Assembly (NCBI RefSeq): GCF_023502425.1
Contig: NZ_JAMFMA010000003.1
Span: 434,001 to 498,000 of the forward strand
Length of the DNA: 64,000 nucleotides
Source of the DNA: Flagellimonas spongiicola
GTDB taxonomy: Bacteria > Bacteroidota > Bacteroidia > Flavobacteriales > Flavobacteriaceae
Direction of reading: 5' to 3'
In this document: piece after piece, positions 7,567 through 17,160 of the stretch
Layout: every line of letters starts with the position of its first letter
Position numbering within the stretch: position 1 is the stretch's first letter
Notes under the pieces: generated by a model
Database searches by the model: none
What the model saw: the letters and a program-made list of their open reading frames with translations, nothing else
What the model was told of the DNA's origin: nothing
Position numbers and translations under genes: made by a program

Positions 7567-8628
7567 ATGATAAAAACGGATATACTTATAATCGGTGCGG
7601 GTCCTACGGGCTTGTTCACTGTATTTGAAGCAGGACTTTTAAAATTGAAGACCCATTTGATTGACGCCTTACCAGAACCTGGTGGCCAATGTTCAGAGAT
7701 TTACCCTAAAAAACCGATTTATGATATTCCCGCCTACCCAGAAATATTGGCAGGGGACTTGGTGGATCGCCTGATGGAACAAATAAAACCGTTTGAACCG
7801 GGATTTACTTTGGGTGAACGTGCAGAAACCCTAGAGAAACAAGATGATGGCTCCTTTATTGTTACCACGAACAAAGGAACCAAACATCATGCTCCCGTGG
7901 TGGTAATTGCGGGTGGGCTTGGTTCTTTTGAGCCAAGAAAACCGTTGATTTCCAACATTGCGGACTATGAAGATAATGGCGTGGTCTATATGATCAAGGA
8001 CCCAGAGGTTTATCGCGATAAAAAAGTTGTGATTGCAGGAGGTGGTGATTCTGCATTAGATTGGGCGATTTATTTAGCTGATGTAGCTTCAGAAGTAGCA
8101 TTGGTGCATCGTCGCAACGAATTCAGAGGTGCACTGGATTCTGTTGAAAAAGCATCTGAATTGGCTAAAATCGGAAAAATTCAACTCTATACGGAAGCTG
8201 AGGTAAAGGAAATCCATGGCGAAGATCAACTTAAAGCCGTTGTAATCAAGCACAATGACGAAGCCAAAGGGCAGACCTATTTGGAAACGGATTACTTTAT
8301 CCCATTGTTCGGGCTATCCCCAAAATTAGGTCCAATTGGCAATTGGGGCTTGGAAATTGAGAAAAATGCCATCAAAGTCAATAATGCTAAAGATTACCAA
8401 ACCAACATTCCAGGTGTATTTGCCATTGGAGACGTTAATACCTATCCTGGAAAACTAAAATTGATCCTTTCCGGTTTTCACGAAGCTGCTGTAATGTGTC
8501 AATACGCATATCAAATCATCAATCCGGATAAAAGGTTTGTCATGAAGTATACCACAGTAGGGGGTGTACAAGGATTTGATGGCTCTAAAAAGGAAGCAAA
8601 AAAAGAAGTTGTACAAAGTATTGTATAA
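7567..8628 (+). CDS. Thioredoxin-reductase-like ferredoxin-NADP reductase
   Basis: 353 residues. FAD-binding IIGAGPTGL near the N-terminus, a second dinucleotide motif VIAGGGDSALDWA around 154-167 for NAD(P)H, and GVFAIGDVN near the C-terminus. The CxxC redox pair of true thioredoxin reductase is absent, which places it with the TrxR-like ferredoxin/flavodoxin-NADP reductases. Its place directly after the sulfite reductase and SUMT suggests it recharges the ferredoxin that feeds sulfite reduction. This partner assignment is inference from operon position. Confidence 0.85.
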   Translation: MIKTDILIIGAGPTGLFTVFEAGLLKLKTHLIDALPEPGGQCSEIYPKKPIYDIPAYPEILAGDLVDRLMEQIKPFEPGFTLGERAETLEKQDDGSFIVTTNKGTKHHAPVVVIAGGLGSFEPRKPLISNIADYEDNGVVYMIKDPEVYRDKKVVIAGGGDSALDWAIYLADVASEVALVHRRNEFRGALDSVEKASELAKIGKIQLYTEAEVKEIHGEDQLKAVVIKHNDEAKGQTYLETDYFIPLFGLSPKLGPIGNWGLEIEKNAIKVNNAKDYQTNIPGVFAIGDVNTYPGKLKLILSGFHEAAVMCQYAYQIINPDKRFVMKYTTVGGVQGFDGSKKEAKKEVVQSIV

Positions 8629-8702
8629 TAGCAATTAGCACTAATTTTGAGTCAGCAAGCACCTTTTTGGTTTCAATACTTTAAGGGTGTTTGCAAACAA
8701 AA

Positions 8703-8722
8703 AACAGAAATCTGTTGTTTTT
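8703..8722 (+). terminator. Weak intrinsic terminator after the sulfate operon
   Basis: Arms AACAG(A)/(T)CTGTT at 8703-8708 and 8711-8716 are followed by GTTTTT. A longer hairpin (CAAGCACC at 8656-8663 pairing with GGTGTTTG at 8686-8693) lies just upstream. Together they separate the reductase operon from the riboswitch-controlled operon. Confidence 0.45.
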
Positions 8723-8770
8723 AAGGACAAAACACTTTTATTTTGTCCCCAGTTCATAAAAAGACTGAAT

Positions 8771-8872
8771 TTGTTATCAAGAAAGGTGGAGGGAATAGAC
8801 CCGATGAAACCTTAGCAACCCTCGACTTCGAGAAGGTGCTAAATTCTACCCAACCAAATGGGAAGGATAACC
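8771..8872 (+). ncRNA. SAM-I (S-box) riboswitch
   Basis: The conserved aptamer core is present: AAGGTGGAGGGA, CCCGATGAAACC, TAGCAACC and AAGGTGCTAAATTC, in order. Helix P1 is GTTATC (8773-8778) with GATAAC (8866-8871); P3 holds the CTCG-ACTT-CGAG stem-loop and P4 is CCCA...TGGG. It would sense S-adenosylmethionine and switch off the methionine synthase and metF genes that follow. It lies in the 345-base gap before 8974. Downstream, a short hairpin with a T-run (8879-8898) is the probable expression platform. Confidence 0.95.
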
Positions 8873-8878
8873 AAGCAT

Positions 8879-8899
8879 TACGGGACTCCGTATCTTTTT
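8879..8899 (+). terminator. Short hairpin with T-run, probable riboswitch expression platform
   Basis: TACGG (8879-8883), loop GACT, CCGTA (8888-8892), then TCTTTTT. The stem is only 5 bp, so it is a weak terminator on its own. Its place 7 bases after helix P1 suggests it is the regulated element. Confidence 0.45.
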
Positions 8900-8973
8900 C
8901 ACAATTCTTGATATCATTTATTTAACAGCCTTCCTGAGTAGATTGGACTTAGGAATAAATGTATTGATAGGAT

Positions 8974-9981
8974 ATGTCAAAAATTGAGAAATTACTGGAG
9001 GAACACATACTGGTTCTAGATGGCGCCATGGGAACCATGTTGCAGCGTTATGCATTCAAGGAAGAAGATTTTAGAGGTGATAGATTCAAGGATTGGAAGC
9101 ATCCTTTAATGGGTAATAATGATTTGTTATCCTTGACTCAGCCAGATGCTATTGCAGAAGTACATAGAAAGTACTTTGAAGCAGGAGCTGATATCGTTGA
9201 AACGAATACCTTTTCCGGGACAACCATAGCCATGGCAGACTACCACATGGAGGAATTGGTCTACGAGCTCAACTACCAATCTGCAAAAATTGCCAAGGAA
9301 GTGGCACAAGAGTTTACCGAAAAAGACCCCACTAAACCGAGGTTTGTTGCTGGCAGTATTGGTCCAACCAATAAAACCGCTAGTATGTCGCCTGATGTAA
9401 ACGATCCAGGTTTTAGGGCAATATCTTTTGATGAGCTACGAATAGCGTACAAAGAGCAAGTGGAAGCCTTGTTGGATGGAGGTGCGGATATTTTGTTGGT
9501 TGAAACCATTTTTGATACACTTAATGCTAAAGCTGCCCTTTTTGCCATTGAGGAAGTGAAGGAAGAGCGTAATATCCATGTTCCGGTAATGGTTAGTGGT
9601 ACGATAACGGATGCCTCAGGCAGGACATTGTCAGGTCAAACAGCAGAAGCTTTTTTAATTTCTATTTCGCATTTGCCAATTCTTACTGTTGGTTTCAATT
9701 GTGCTTTGGGTGCAAGTCAGTTGGTTCCCCATTTGGAAGTACTTTCAGCCAAAACAGAGTTTGGAGTATCAGCACATCCAAATGCTGGATTACCCAATGC
9801 ATTTGGAGCTTATGATGAAACACCAGAACAAATGGCCGCGCAAATTAAAGAATACTTGGAAAAAGGATTGGTTAACATTGTTGGGGGCTGCTGTGGTACT
9901 ACACCTGAGCATATAAAAGCTATTGCTGATTTGGCGGCGCAGTTTCAACCAAGAAAGTTAGAACAAGAGACAGTTTCGTAA
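8974..9981 (+). CDS. Methionine synthase, homocysteine S-methyltransferase module
   Basis: 335 residues, equivalent to the N-terminal homocysteine-binding barrel of B12-dependent MetH, encoded separately. It begins with the [10 protein letters not shown] motif. The zinc-thiolate ligands are Cys243 (GFNCALG) and Cys306-Cys307 (GGCCGTTP). It must work with the pterin/B12/activation half encoded at 10468-13146, transferring the methyl group from methylcobalamin to homocysteine. It is the first gene after the SAM riboswitch. Split MetH proteins are known in Bacteroidota; the gene between the halves is unusual. Confidence 0.93.
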   Translation: MSKIEKLLEEHILVLDGAMGTMLQRYAFKEEDFRGDRFKDWKHPLMGNNDLLSLTQPDAIAEVHRKYFEAGADIVETNTFSGTTIAMADYHMEELVYELNYQSAKIAKEVAQEFTEKDPTKPRFVAGSIGPTNKTASMSPDVNDPGFRAISFDELRIAYKEQVEALLDGGADILLVETIFDTLNAKAALFAIEEVKEERNIHVPVMVSGTITDASGRTLSGQTAEAFLISISHLPILTVGFNCALGASQLVPHLEVLSAKTEFGVSAHPNAGLPNAFGAYDETPEQMAAQIKEYLEKGLVNIVGGCCGTTPEHIKAIADLAAQFQPRKLEQETVS

Positions 9982-9984
9982 GCG

Positions 9985-10455
9985 ATGAAAATTACTTTAA
10001 AGCATAGCCTTCCAATACTAGTTTTTATCCTGTTTGCCCAAGGCTGCAAAAAGAAGGAAAACCCCATTAGTGTCGCCAACAACAAACTTAGTTTAGTAGG
10101 CATTGCTGGAACATGGAAACTGGTTTATGGGGAAATAAGGGAAAATGATAGTATTGAACTAAAGGATCTATCCCAAGCAGATTTTATCAAAATCCTGAAT
10201 AATGACCATTTCGCATTTATCAATCAACCAAAGAATGGGGATGAGGGTTTTTATGCAGGTGCAGGAACCTACGAATTGGATGGGAATGCTTATACCGAAA
10301 TTCTTGAATATATCGATTATGAGGAAATAAGAGGACATCGGTTTCCTTTCCAAATAGAAATCAAAGGTGATACCCTGATTCAATCCGGAGTTGAAGATGT
10401 CCCGGAAGCAGGAATCAAAAGATATATCGTTGAAAAATACCTCAGAATTGAATAA
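9985..10455 (+). CDS. Small predicted lipoprotein inside the metH operon
   Basis: 156 residues, family not recognised. A hydrophobic signal (LPILVFILFAQGC) ends in a cysteine followed by KKKE, consistent with a Bacteroidota lipoprotein. The mature part is compatible with a small beta-barrel (lipocalin-like: GTWKLVYGE near the start, then alternating strands), but this is a guess. It starts 4 bases after the homocysteine methyltransferase stop and ends 12 bases before metH, so it is almost certainly co-transcribed and SAM-regulated. No link to methionine is evident in the sequence. Confidence 0.7.
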   Translation: MKITLKHSLPILVFILFAQGCKKKENPISVANNKLSLVGIAGTWKLVYGEIRENDSIELKDLSQADFIKILNNDHFAFINQPKNGDEGFYAGAGTYELDGNAYTEILEYIDYEEIRGHRFPFQIEIKGDTLIQSGVEDVPEAGIKRYIVEKYLRIE

Positions 10456-10467
10456 CCTTCCATAGAA

Positions 10468-13146
10468 ATGCTAAATAAACCATCACGATATCTAAAACTT
10501 TCCGGTCTTGAACCCTTGATAATTACCCCTGATAGTAATTTTATCAACGTGGGTGAAAGAACCAATGTGGCAGGTTCAAAGAAATTTCTACGATTGATAA
10601 AAGAGCGCAAGTTGGAAGAAGCCCTGGATGTAGCACGACATCAAGTAGAAGGAGGTGCCCAGATTATTGATATCAACATGGATGACGGACTTATCGATGG
10701 TAAGGAAGCCATGGTCAATTTTTTAAACCTTATAGCTTCCGAACCTGACATTGCACGGGTTCCCATCATGATTGATAGTTCCAAATGGGAAATCATCGAG
10801 GCCGGTCTTCAGGTGGTACAAGGTAAGTGCGTGGTCAATTCAATCAGTTTAAAAGAAGGAGAAGCAGAATTCATCCGGCAGGCTACACTAATCAAAAGAT
10901 ACGGTGCGGCTGTTATTGTGATGGCATTTGATGAAGTTGGACAAGCAGATACCTACGAAAGGCGGGTAGAAATAGCTCAACGTTCCTACGATGTTCTTGT
11001 AAACCAGGTGAACTTTCCGCCTGAAGACATCATTTTTGACCTGAATATTTTTCCGGTGGCAACGGGTATGGACGAGCATCGAAAAAATGCGTTGGATTTT
11101 ATAGAAGGTACACGATGGGTTCGTAACAACCTACCGTATTGCAGCGTGAGTGGGGGTGTGAGCAATGTGTCATTTTCATTTAGAGGGAACAATCCTGTGC
11201 GTGAGGCCATGCATTCTGTCTTTTTATACCATGCCATCGAAGCAGGTATGAATATGGGTATCGTAAATCCTGCACTTTTAGAAGTTTATGATGATATCCC
11301 TGCAGATTTACTGGAGCATGTAGAAGATGTGATTCTAAATCGGAGAGACGATGCTACTGAACGACTCTTGGAATTTGCTGAAACCGTGGTGGGTAAAGCC
11401 AAGGAATCCAAAGTGGACTTGTCTTGGCGTAAGGAACCGCTTCAAAATCGGATTACAAGGGCCTTGGTCAAGGGTATTGATCAATACATTGTGGAGGATG
11501 TAGAAGAAGCGCGCTTGCTGGCTTCTCGTCCCTTAGAGGTCATCGAAGGGAATTTGATGAAGGGCATGAATGTCGTTGGTGATCTATTTGGAAGCGGCAA
11601 AATGTTCTTACCGCAGGTAGTGAAATCTGCCCGTGTAATGAAAAAGGCAGTTGCACACCTAACACCATTTATTGAAGCCTCGAAGGATAAAAATACCGCT
11701 GCAGCAGGAAAAATTCTTATGGCCACAGTTAAAGGAGATGTGCATGATATTGGTAAAAACATTGTGAGTGTGGTGTTGGCCTGCAACAATTATGAGATTG
11801 TGGATTTAGGGGTTATGGTACCGCCAGAAGTCATTATCCAAAAAGCCAAGGATGAACAAGTGGATGTTATTGGATTAAGCGGTTTGATTACCCCATCTCT
11901 AGATGAAATGGTCTTTCTAGCGAAAGAAATGGAACGACAAAGTTTTTCGGTTCCACTTTTAATAGGCGGTGCTACAACGAGTAAAGCGCATACCGCTGTA
12001 AAAATTGATCCTGTTTACAGTCAATCCGTAGTACATGTCAATGATGCTTCAAGGGCTGTAACCGTTGTTGGGGATTTGCTAAAAAAGGAGACCTCGGATG
12101 GCTATAAAAAAGCGATCAAATTAGATTACGAAAGTTTTCGGGACAAGTTTTTGAATCGAAGCAAGCAAAAGGAATATCTATCCATTGATGATGCTAGAAA
12201 GAACAAGCTTAAAATTGATTGGAAACCAGAGGATATCGTAAAACCCAATCAAATGGGAATTCAAGTTTTGGAAGATTTTGACCTAAAGAAACTTCAGGAT
12301 TACATTGATTGGAGTCCATTTTTCAGAAGCTGGGACTTACACGGTAAATATCCTAATATCTTGACCGATGAAATAGTTGGGAAACAAGCCACCGAATTGT
12401 TTGAGGATGCCAAGACCATGCTTGATGAGATTTTGGATCAGAAATTATTGAAGGCCAAGGCGGTGTTTGGAATATTTCCGGCAAACCAAATTGAAGATGA
12501 TGATATTAAGCTTGAACTGGAAGGTACACAACCATTTATATTTAGAACATTACGGCAACAACTGAAGAAAAGGGCAGGAGTGCCCAATATTGCATTGGCC
12601 GACTTCATTGCTCCAAAATCTTCCGGAATCCAAGATTATGTAGGGTGTTTTTGTGTTACCACGGGGTTTGGAACCCAAGAATTGGCCAGCTCCTATGAAA
12701 AAAACTTGGATGACTATGGTTCCATTATGGTGAAGGCATTGGCTGACCGACTTGCGGAAGCTTTTGCAGAATACCTGCACAAAGAGGTGCGAACCAAGTA
12801 TTGGGGATACACCTCTACAGAGTCCTTGTCCAACACCGAACTTATTGATGAAAAATACCAAGGAATACGTCCTGCACCGGGTTATCCAGCTTGTCCTGAT
12901 CATCTGGAAAAATTAACCATCTGGGAATTGCTTCAAGTTAAAGAACGTATAGGAGTGGAATTAACCGATAGCTTGGCAATGTGGCCAGCTGCCAGCGTTA
13001 GTGGCTATTATTTTGCACATCCAGAAGCCAAGTACTTTGGATTGGGTAAAATTCAAAAAGACCAAGTTGAGGATTTTGCAAAGCGCAAGGATATCGCAAT
13101 TTCGGAAGCAGAAAAATGGCTAGCGCCAAATATTGTTGAAAATTGA
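10468..13146 (+). CDS. metH: Methionine synthase, pterin/cobalamin/activation module
   Basis: 892 residues: pterin-binding domain ([14 protein letters not shown], about 25-320), cobalamin cap and binding domain with the DxHxxG motif (His426 in GDVHDIGKN), GLSGLITPS and GGATTS loops, and the C-terminal SAM-dependent reactivation domain with [12 protein letters not shown] from Arg801. It binds methyl-tetrahydrofolate and B12 and completes the split enzyme with the 8974-9981 product. The N-terminal homocysteine module is absent here, so the start matches the second MetH domain. Downstream metF is 12 bases away. Confidence 0.96.
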   Translation: MLNKPSRYLKLSGLEPLIITPDSNFINVGERTNVAGSKKFLRLIKERKLEEALDVARHQVEGGAQIIDINMDDGLIDGKEAMVNFLNLIASEPDIARVPIMIDSSKWEIIEAGLQVVQGKCVVNSISLKEGEAEFIRQATLIKRYGAAVIVMAFDEVGQADTYERRVEIAQRSYDVLVNQVNFPPEDIIFDLNIFPVATGMDEHRKNALDFIEGTRWVRNNLPYCSVSGGVSNVSFSFRGNNPVREAMHSVFLYHAIEAGMNMGIVNPALLEVYDDIPADLLEHVEDVILNRRDDATERLLEFAETVVGKAKESKVDLSWRKEPLQNRITRALVKGIDQYIVEDVEEARLLASRPLEVIEGNLMKGMNVVGDLFGSGKMFLPQVVKSARVMKKAVAHLTPFIEASKDKNTAAAGKILMATVKGDVHDIGKNIVSVVLACNNYEIVDLGVMVPPEVIIQKAKDEQVDVIGLSGLITPSLDEMVFLAKEMERQSFSVPLLIGGATTSKAHTAVKIDPVYSQSVVHVNDASRAVTVVGDLLKKETSDGYKKAIKLDYESFRDKFLNRSKQKEYLSIDDARKNKLKIDWKPEDIVKPNQMGIQVLEDFDLKKLQDYIDWSPFFRSWDLHGKYPNILTDEIVGKQATELFEDAKTMLDEILDQKLLKAKAVFGIFPANQIEDDDIKLELEGTQPFIFRTLRQQLKKRAGVPNIALADFIAPKSSGIQDYVGCFCVTTGFGTQELASSYEKNLDDYGSIMVKALADRLAEAFAEYLHKEVRTKYWGYTSTESLSNTELIDEKYQGIRPAPGYPACPDHLEKLTIWELLQVKERIGVELTDSLAMWPAASVSGYYFAHPEAKYFGLGKIQKDQVEDFAKRKDIAISEAEKWLAPNIVEN

Positions 13147-13158
13147 CCTTAAAACCGA

Positions 13159-14112
13159 ATGAAAGTTACAGACCATATTAAACAATCCAAAGGAGAGACA
13201 CTCTTCAGTTTTGAGATTATTCCACCAGTAAAAGGAAGGAGTATACAAGAACTATACGACAATATTGACCCATTGATGGAATTCCAACCTCCATTTATTG
13301 ACGTGACCACCTCGCGTGAGGAGTTTGTATATATCGACAGGGATGGGTTATTGGATAAAAAGTTGACCAGAATGCGACCAGGAACTCTTGGTATTTGTGC
13401 ATCCATCAAACACAAATATGATGTGGATACGGTACCCCATGTCCTTTGTGGCGGGTTTACACGCGAGGAAACAGAGTATTTGTTGGTGGACTGTCATTAT
13501 TTAGGTATTGATAATGTAATGGCCTTGCGGGGTGATGCGATGAAGGAGGAAAAGTACTTTGCGCCAACCAATGGGGGTCATAAATTCGCATCGGATTTGG
13601 TGGGTCAAATTCAGGAATTGAACAAAGGAAATTACCTGCATGAAGTCATTGAAACTGATAATTGTGCTAATTTTTGTGTAGGCGTCGCGGGCTATCCAGA
13701 AAAACATATGGAAGCGCCCTCACTCAAATCGGATTTAAAAAGGTTGAAACATAAGGTGGATCTCGGGGCTGATTATGTTGTTACTCAAATGTTTTTTGAT
13801 AACCAGAAATTTTTTCAGTTTGTTGAAGAGGTGCGAAAAATAGGTATTGAAGTGCCAATTATTCCGGGTATTAAACCTATAGCCGTTAAAAGGCATTTGC
13901 AACTGTTACCGCAGGTTTTTCGTGTGGATATCCCAGAGGATTTGATAGAGGCCGTGGAATCCTGTAAAAGCAACAAAGAAGTACGACAAGTTGGTGTGGA
14001 ATGGTGTATCCAACAATCCAAGGAGCTAAAAGATGCCGGAGTTCCTGTTTTACATTATTATTCCATGGGTAAATCGGATAATATCATGTCCATCGCCAAA
14101 GAAGTTTTTTAA
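13159..14112 (+). CDS. metF: Methylenetetrahydrofolate reductase
   Basis: 317 residues. TIM-barrel flavoprotein reducing methylene-THF to methyl-THF, the methyl donor for MetH. Family features include FSFEIIPPVKGRS near the start, the VMALRGD loop, and DYVVTQMFFDNQKF. It is the last gene of the SAM-riboswitch operon, 12 bases after metH, so folate-methyl supply and use are co-regulated. Confidence 0.96.
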   Translation: MKVTDHIKQSKGETLFSFEIIPPVKGRSIQELYDNIDPLMEFQPPFIDVTTSREEFVYIDRDGLLDKKLTRMRPGTLGICASIKHKYDVDTVPHVLCGGFTREETEYLLVDCHYLGIDNVMALRGDAMKEEKYFAPTNGGHKFASDLVGQIQELNKGNYLHEVIETDNCANFCVGVAGYPEKHMEAPSLKSDLKRLKHKVDLGADYVVTQMFFDNQKFFQFVEEVRKIGIEVPIIPGIKPIAVKRHLQLLPQVFRVDIPEDLIEAVESCKSNKEVRQVGVEWCIQQSKELKDAGVPVLHYYSMGKSDNIMSIAKEVF

Positions 14113-14157
14113 ACAGGAATACCCTTGTTTGTAGCAAAGTCATCGATTAAATATGAC

Positions 14158-14165
14158 TATTTTTG
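14158..14165 (+). promoter_or_regulatory. -7 promoter element before the PagL-like gene
   Basis: TATTTTTG matches TAnnTTTG. It overlaps the possible TTG start at 14163, which favours ATG 14172 as the real start. No good -33 element is seen at the normal distance. Confidence 0.4.
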
Positions 14166-14171
14166 GGCTTC

Positions 14172-15278
14172 ATGAAGTGCCTACTTTCATTTTTTATAGT
14201 GGTTCCGGTCTTTGTGTTTCAGTGTTTTGCCCAAACTGACACAGATGGTAAGAAGTATATATTGGATGCCAGTCCTTTCTATGGATCGGTACTTCTGCAC
14301 AATCCGGATATTTCCCATTTGATTACGGAACATCCCAGTGGCTTTATTTTGGGATTGAGCCAGAAACGTTATGGTCAAGAAGAATGGGAAGCACTTTATG
14401 GTTACCCGGATACGGGCTTTACCTTTATCTATCAAAACATGCAAAACCCCACATTGGGGGAACATTATAGCGTTTACGCGCACTTTAATTTTTATCTACT
14501 TAAGCGAAATGTCCAGTTAAGGGTGGGGCAAGGAGTGGCATATAACACCAACCCTTATGACAAAAATTCCAATTTCCGGAACAATGCGTATGGAACACAT
14601 GTACTGAGCTCCACCATGATGATGCTCAATTATCAAAAAGACCGACTTTGGAAGAACTTGGGATTAAAAGCTGGATTTTCTTTGATCCATTATTCCAATG
14701 CTAACTTTAAAGCACCTAATACATCGACCAACACATTTGCATTGAATTTTGGGTTTACCTACGATTTGAACCCTAAAATGAACCCCGAATTTATTTCGAA
14801 ACAAATTTCAGAAAAGACGGTAGAACCTGTTAAATTGAATTTGGTGTTGAGAGGGGGCGTAAATGAAAGCGATGTGATCAATTCTGGACGCTATGGCTTC
14901 TGGATTTTATCGGCATATGCTGATAAACGGTTGGGTAGAAAGAGCGCGATACAATTTGGGGCAGATGCATTTTTCTCCAACTTTTTAAAAGAACTGATTC
15001 GTTTGCAGGCAACTTCGTTTCCAGAATTGAATGTGGCCTCTGATACCGATTTTAAACGTGTTGGGTTGTTTGTGGGCCATGAGTTGTTCATTAATAAAAT
15101 GAGTGTGGAGACACAGTTAGGCTACTATGTTTATTATCCATTTGATTTTGAAGGAAGAGTTTACAATCGAATTGGAATGAAACGCTATTTTGCTGATACC
15201 ATTTTTGGTGCGATAAGTTTAAAATCACATGGCGCAAAAGCAGAAACTGTAGAATTTGGTATAGGGATTAGACTATAA
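14172..15278 (+). CDS. PagL-like lipid A 3-O-deacylase / acyloxyacyl hydrolase family
   Basis: 368 residues from ATG 14172 (a TTG at 14163 would overlap the predicted promoter). A signal peptide of about 20 residues ends near FQCFAQ. The middle holds LIHYSNANFKAPN, with His173 and Ser175 matching the His-x-Ser-Asn catalytic motif of outer-membrane PagL. The rest is amphipathic beta strands ending in a barrel-like GIGIRL. It would remodel lipid A acyl chains in the outer membrane. It is longer than classical PagL (about 160-190 residues), with an extra C-terminal barrel-like half, so substrate is uncertain. Confidence 0.75.
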   Translation: MKCLLSFFIVVPVFVFQCFAQTDTDGKKYILDASPFYGSVLLHNPDISHLITEHPSGFILGLSQKRYGQEEWEALYGYPDTGFTFIYQNMQNPTLGEHYSVYAHFNFYLLKRNVQLRVGQGVAYNTNPYDKNSNFRNNAYGTHVLSSTMMMLNYQKDRLWKNLGLKAGFSLIHYSNANFKAPNTSTNTFALNFGFTYDLNPKMNPEFISKQISEKTVEPVKLNLVLRGGVNESDVINSGRYGFWILSAYADKRLGRKSAIQFGADAFFSNFLKELIRLQATSFPELNVASDTDFKRVGLFVGHELFINKMSVETQLGYYVYYPFDFEGRVYNRIGMKRYFADTIFGAISLKSHGAKAETVEFGIGIRL

Positions 15279-15283
15279 CGTAA

Positions 15284-16084
15284 ATGGTAAAACATCTTAG
15301 TTCATATCGATTATCCATGCACTTGAAGCACCAGGGATTGTTTGTTTATTATTTGGTGACATTGTTATTGTTCTCCTGTAATGGGGAAAATGCTCCGGAC
15401 TGTTTTCAAAATGCGGGTGATTTAACCCAGCGTTCAGTGGATATTGGCCCATTTACCAAAATAACCGTATTTGAACGTATCAATCTAGTGTTAAGGTCAG
15501 GGCCAGATCATCAAGTTATGGTAGAGACCGGGGAGTTTCTTCAAAATGAAATTTCAGCAATAGTGGAAGGAGATAGACTGGTTTTGCGCAATGAAAACGG
15601 CTGCAACTTGTTTCGAGAATATGGCCTTACCACAATTTACGTCACAGCACCTAACATTGATTTAATCAGGAGCAGCACAGGACTTTTGATATCTAGCCAA
15701 GGCGTGCTGGACTATCCCAATCTAACTTTGATCTCAGAGAGCTTCAATAATCCAGAGACCGAAACTACGGATGGCAGTTTCGATTTGGATTTGAACGCAA
15801 CAAGTGTGCAAATAGTAGTCAATGGTATAGCTTACTTTAAATTGGCAGGCACTACAGAACAACTTGATGTAAACATAGCAGCAGGAGATTCACGGGTGGA
15901 AGCCGAAAACTTGATTGCCACCAATGTTATCGTGAACCATAGGGGAACCAATGACATTTTTGTTAATCCACAACAGCGAATTTCAGGAGTGATTCGGAGT
16001 ACTGGGGATGTGATAAGCACTAATCGCCCACCGGAGGTTTCCGTGGAAGAACTCTTCAATGGGCGATTGATTTTTACTGACTGA
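15284..16084 (+). CDS. GIN-domain (DUF2807) lipoprotein
   Basis: 266 residues. A hydrophobic segment ends in the lipobox LFSC, so the product is probably a lipoprotein; the start may lie at the internal Met12. The mature part matches the head GIN domain: FTKITVFERINLVLRSG followed by repeated beta-helix-like strands. The function of this family is unknown. It is 5 bases after the PagL-like gene, hence likely co-transcribed, and its stop codon abuts the stop of the convergent AraC gene with no gap. Confidence 0.78.
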   Translation: MVKHLSSYRLSMHLKHQGLFVYYLVTLLLFSCNGENAPDCFQNAGDLTQRSVDIGPFTKITVFERINLVLRSGPDHQVMVETGEFLQNEISAIVEGDRLVLRNENGCNLFREYGLTTIYVTAPNIDLIRSSTGLLISSQGVLDYPNLTLISESFNNPETETTDGSFDLDLNATSVQIVVNGIAYFKLAGTTEQLDVNIAAGDSRVEAENLIATNVIVNHRGTNDIFVNPQQRISGVIRSTGDVISTNRPPEVSVEELFNGRLIFTD

Positions 16085-16948
16085 TCACTTTATTGGGATA
16101 TAGATTTCAGTCTTCAGTTTACTTTCTTCAGTCCGTTCAGGATTGTTGAGGTATTTTTCACGCAAAGGCGCATCCCGCAGTTCGTGTCCACTTTCAAGTA
16201 ACCAAGTATTGAATATGTGGTCATAAACTTGATCTAAATTTTTATAGGTCCCTTGGTAATGGAACACTACAAACTTACCACCCTCCAGTTTTTTTATCCC
16301 AACCTCGCCAGAGGGTTTTGCTTCTTTATGGATGATTAAACAAGCATCGTAACGGATATTGCTTTCTTCAGTTACTTTGGGGTCGTCGTAAGGTAGACCT
16401 ATGTGTTCAATACCCGCAGTAAATAGTTTTTGACTTTTGACAATGGACCATAAAGTAGTCCAAGCCCCTGGATAATCTAATTTTTGATAGGCACCTTTTA
16501 AGGTGATGTAGATACAGTTTTTATCCTCAATGTTCAGGATTTTTGGTTTTTTGATGTTCAATGCTGTTGCTTCCATTGGATTGACATTTTGAAAAGTTAT
16601 GGATTTGTTTTTTCGATATTCCGAAGGACTGATACCAAAATGCGACTTAAAAGCCTTGCTCAAGGAAGAAGGTGAATCGTAGCCGATTGCATATCCAATG
16701 CGCTCCATGGATTCATCACTGTAACGTATCATTTTGGCGGCTGTCTCCAACCTTATCCTTGAGATATAGGAGCCAATAGGCTCGCCTAACAAGGCCCTCA
16801 TGATGCGATGGAAATGAAAGGGTGAAAAATGTGAGATTTCTGCCAATTTTTTGATATCTATCTTTTCATCCAGATGATCATGGATATAGGCAACAACCCG
16901 ATTCATTTGTTGATAGTAATAATCTTTATTGTGCTTGTTTTGAGTCAT
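16085..16948 (-). CDS. AraC-family regulator with GyrI-like effector domain
   Basis: 287 residues from the ATG at 16946-16948 (a start 7 codons upstream at 16969 is possible). The two-helix-turn-helix AraC domain occupies about 10-110 (HFHRIMRALLGEPIGSYI, then IGYDSPSSLSKAFKSHFGISPSEYRK). The C-terminal half is a GyrI/SOUL-like domain ending in LKTEIYIPIK, which in relatives binds small hydrophobic effectors. It is convergent with the GIN lipoprotein gene and divergent from the serine hydrolase gene, which it might control. Confidence 0.9.
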   Translation of the reverse strand: MTQNKHNKDYYYQQMNRVVAYIHDHLDEKIDIKKLAEISHFSPFHFHRIMRALLGEPIGSYISRIRLETAAKMIRYSDESMERIGYAIGYDSPSSLSKAFKSHFGISPSEYRKNKSITFQNVNPMEATALNIKKPKILNIEDKNCIYITLKGAYQKLDYPGAWTTLWSIVKSQKLFTAGIEHIGLPYDDPKVTEESNIRYDACLIIHKEAKPSGEVGIKKLEGGKFVVFHYQGTYKNLDQVYDHIFNTWLLESGHELRDAPLREKYLNNPERTEESKLKTEIYIPIK

Positions 16949-17160
16949 TATCGGAATTTGTTTGAACAAATGTAGATTGTCTTCAAAAGGATCTCTTTTC
17001 CATTCTTGCTGAATCTACAACTAGCGTTATTTTTGTTTTGATTAGAAATGAAAATCCATAGCACAAAGGTATTAGCAAGTTAATTCAACATATCAAATCG
17101 TGGTTTATCCCTACAGCGCCAAAATCGACAGAAGAAGTATCAGATTTTGCCAGGGTAGAT

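Noticed and set aside
8743-8925. 60-residue ORF over the riboswitch
   Set aside because: It is an open frame through the SAM-I aptamer; RNA conservation explains the sequence.
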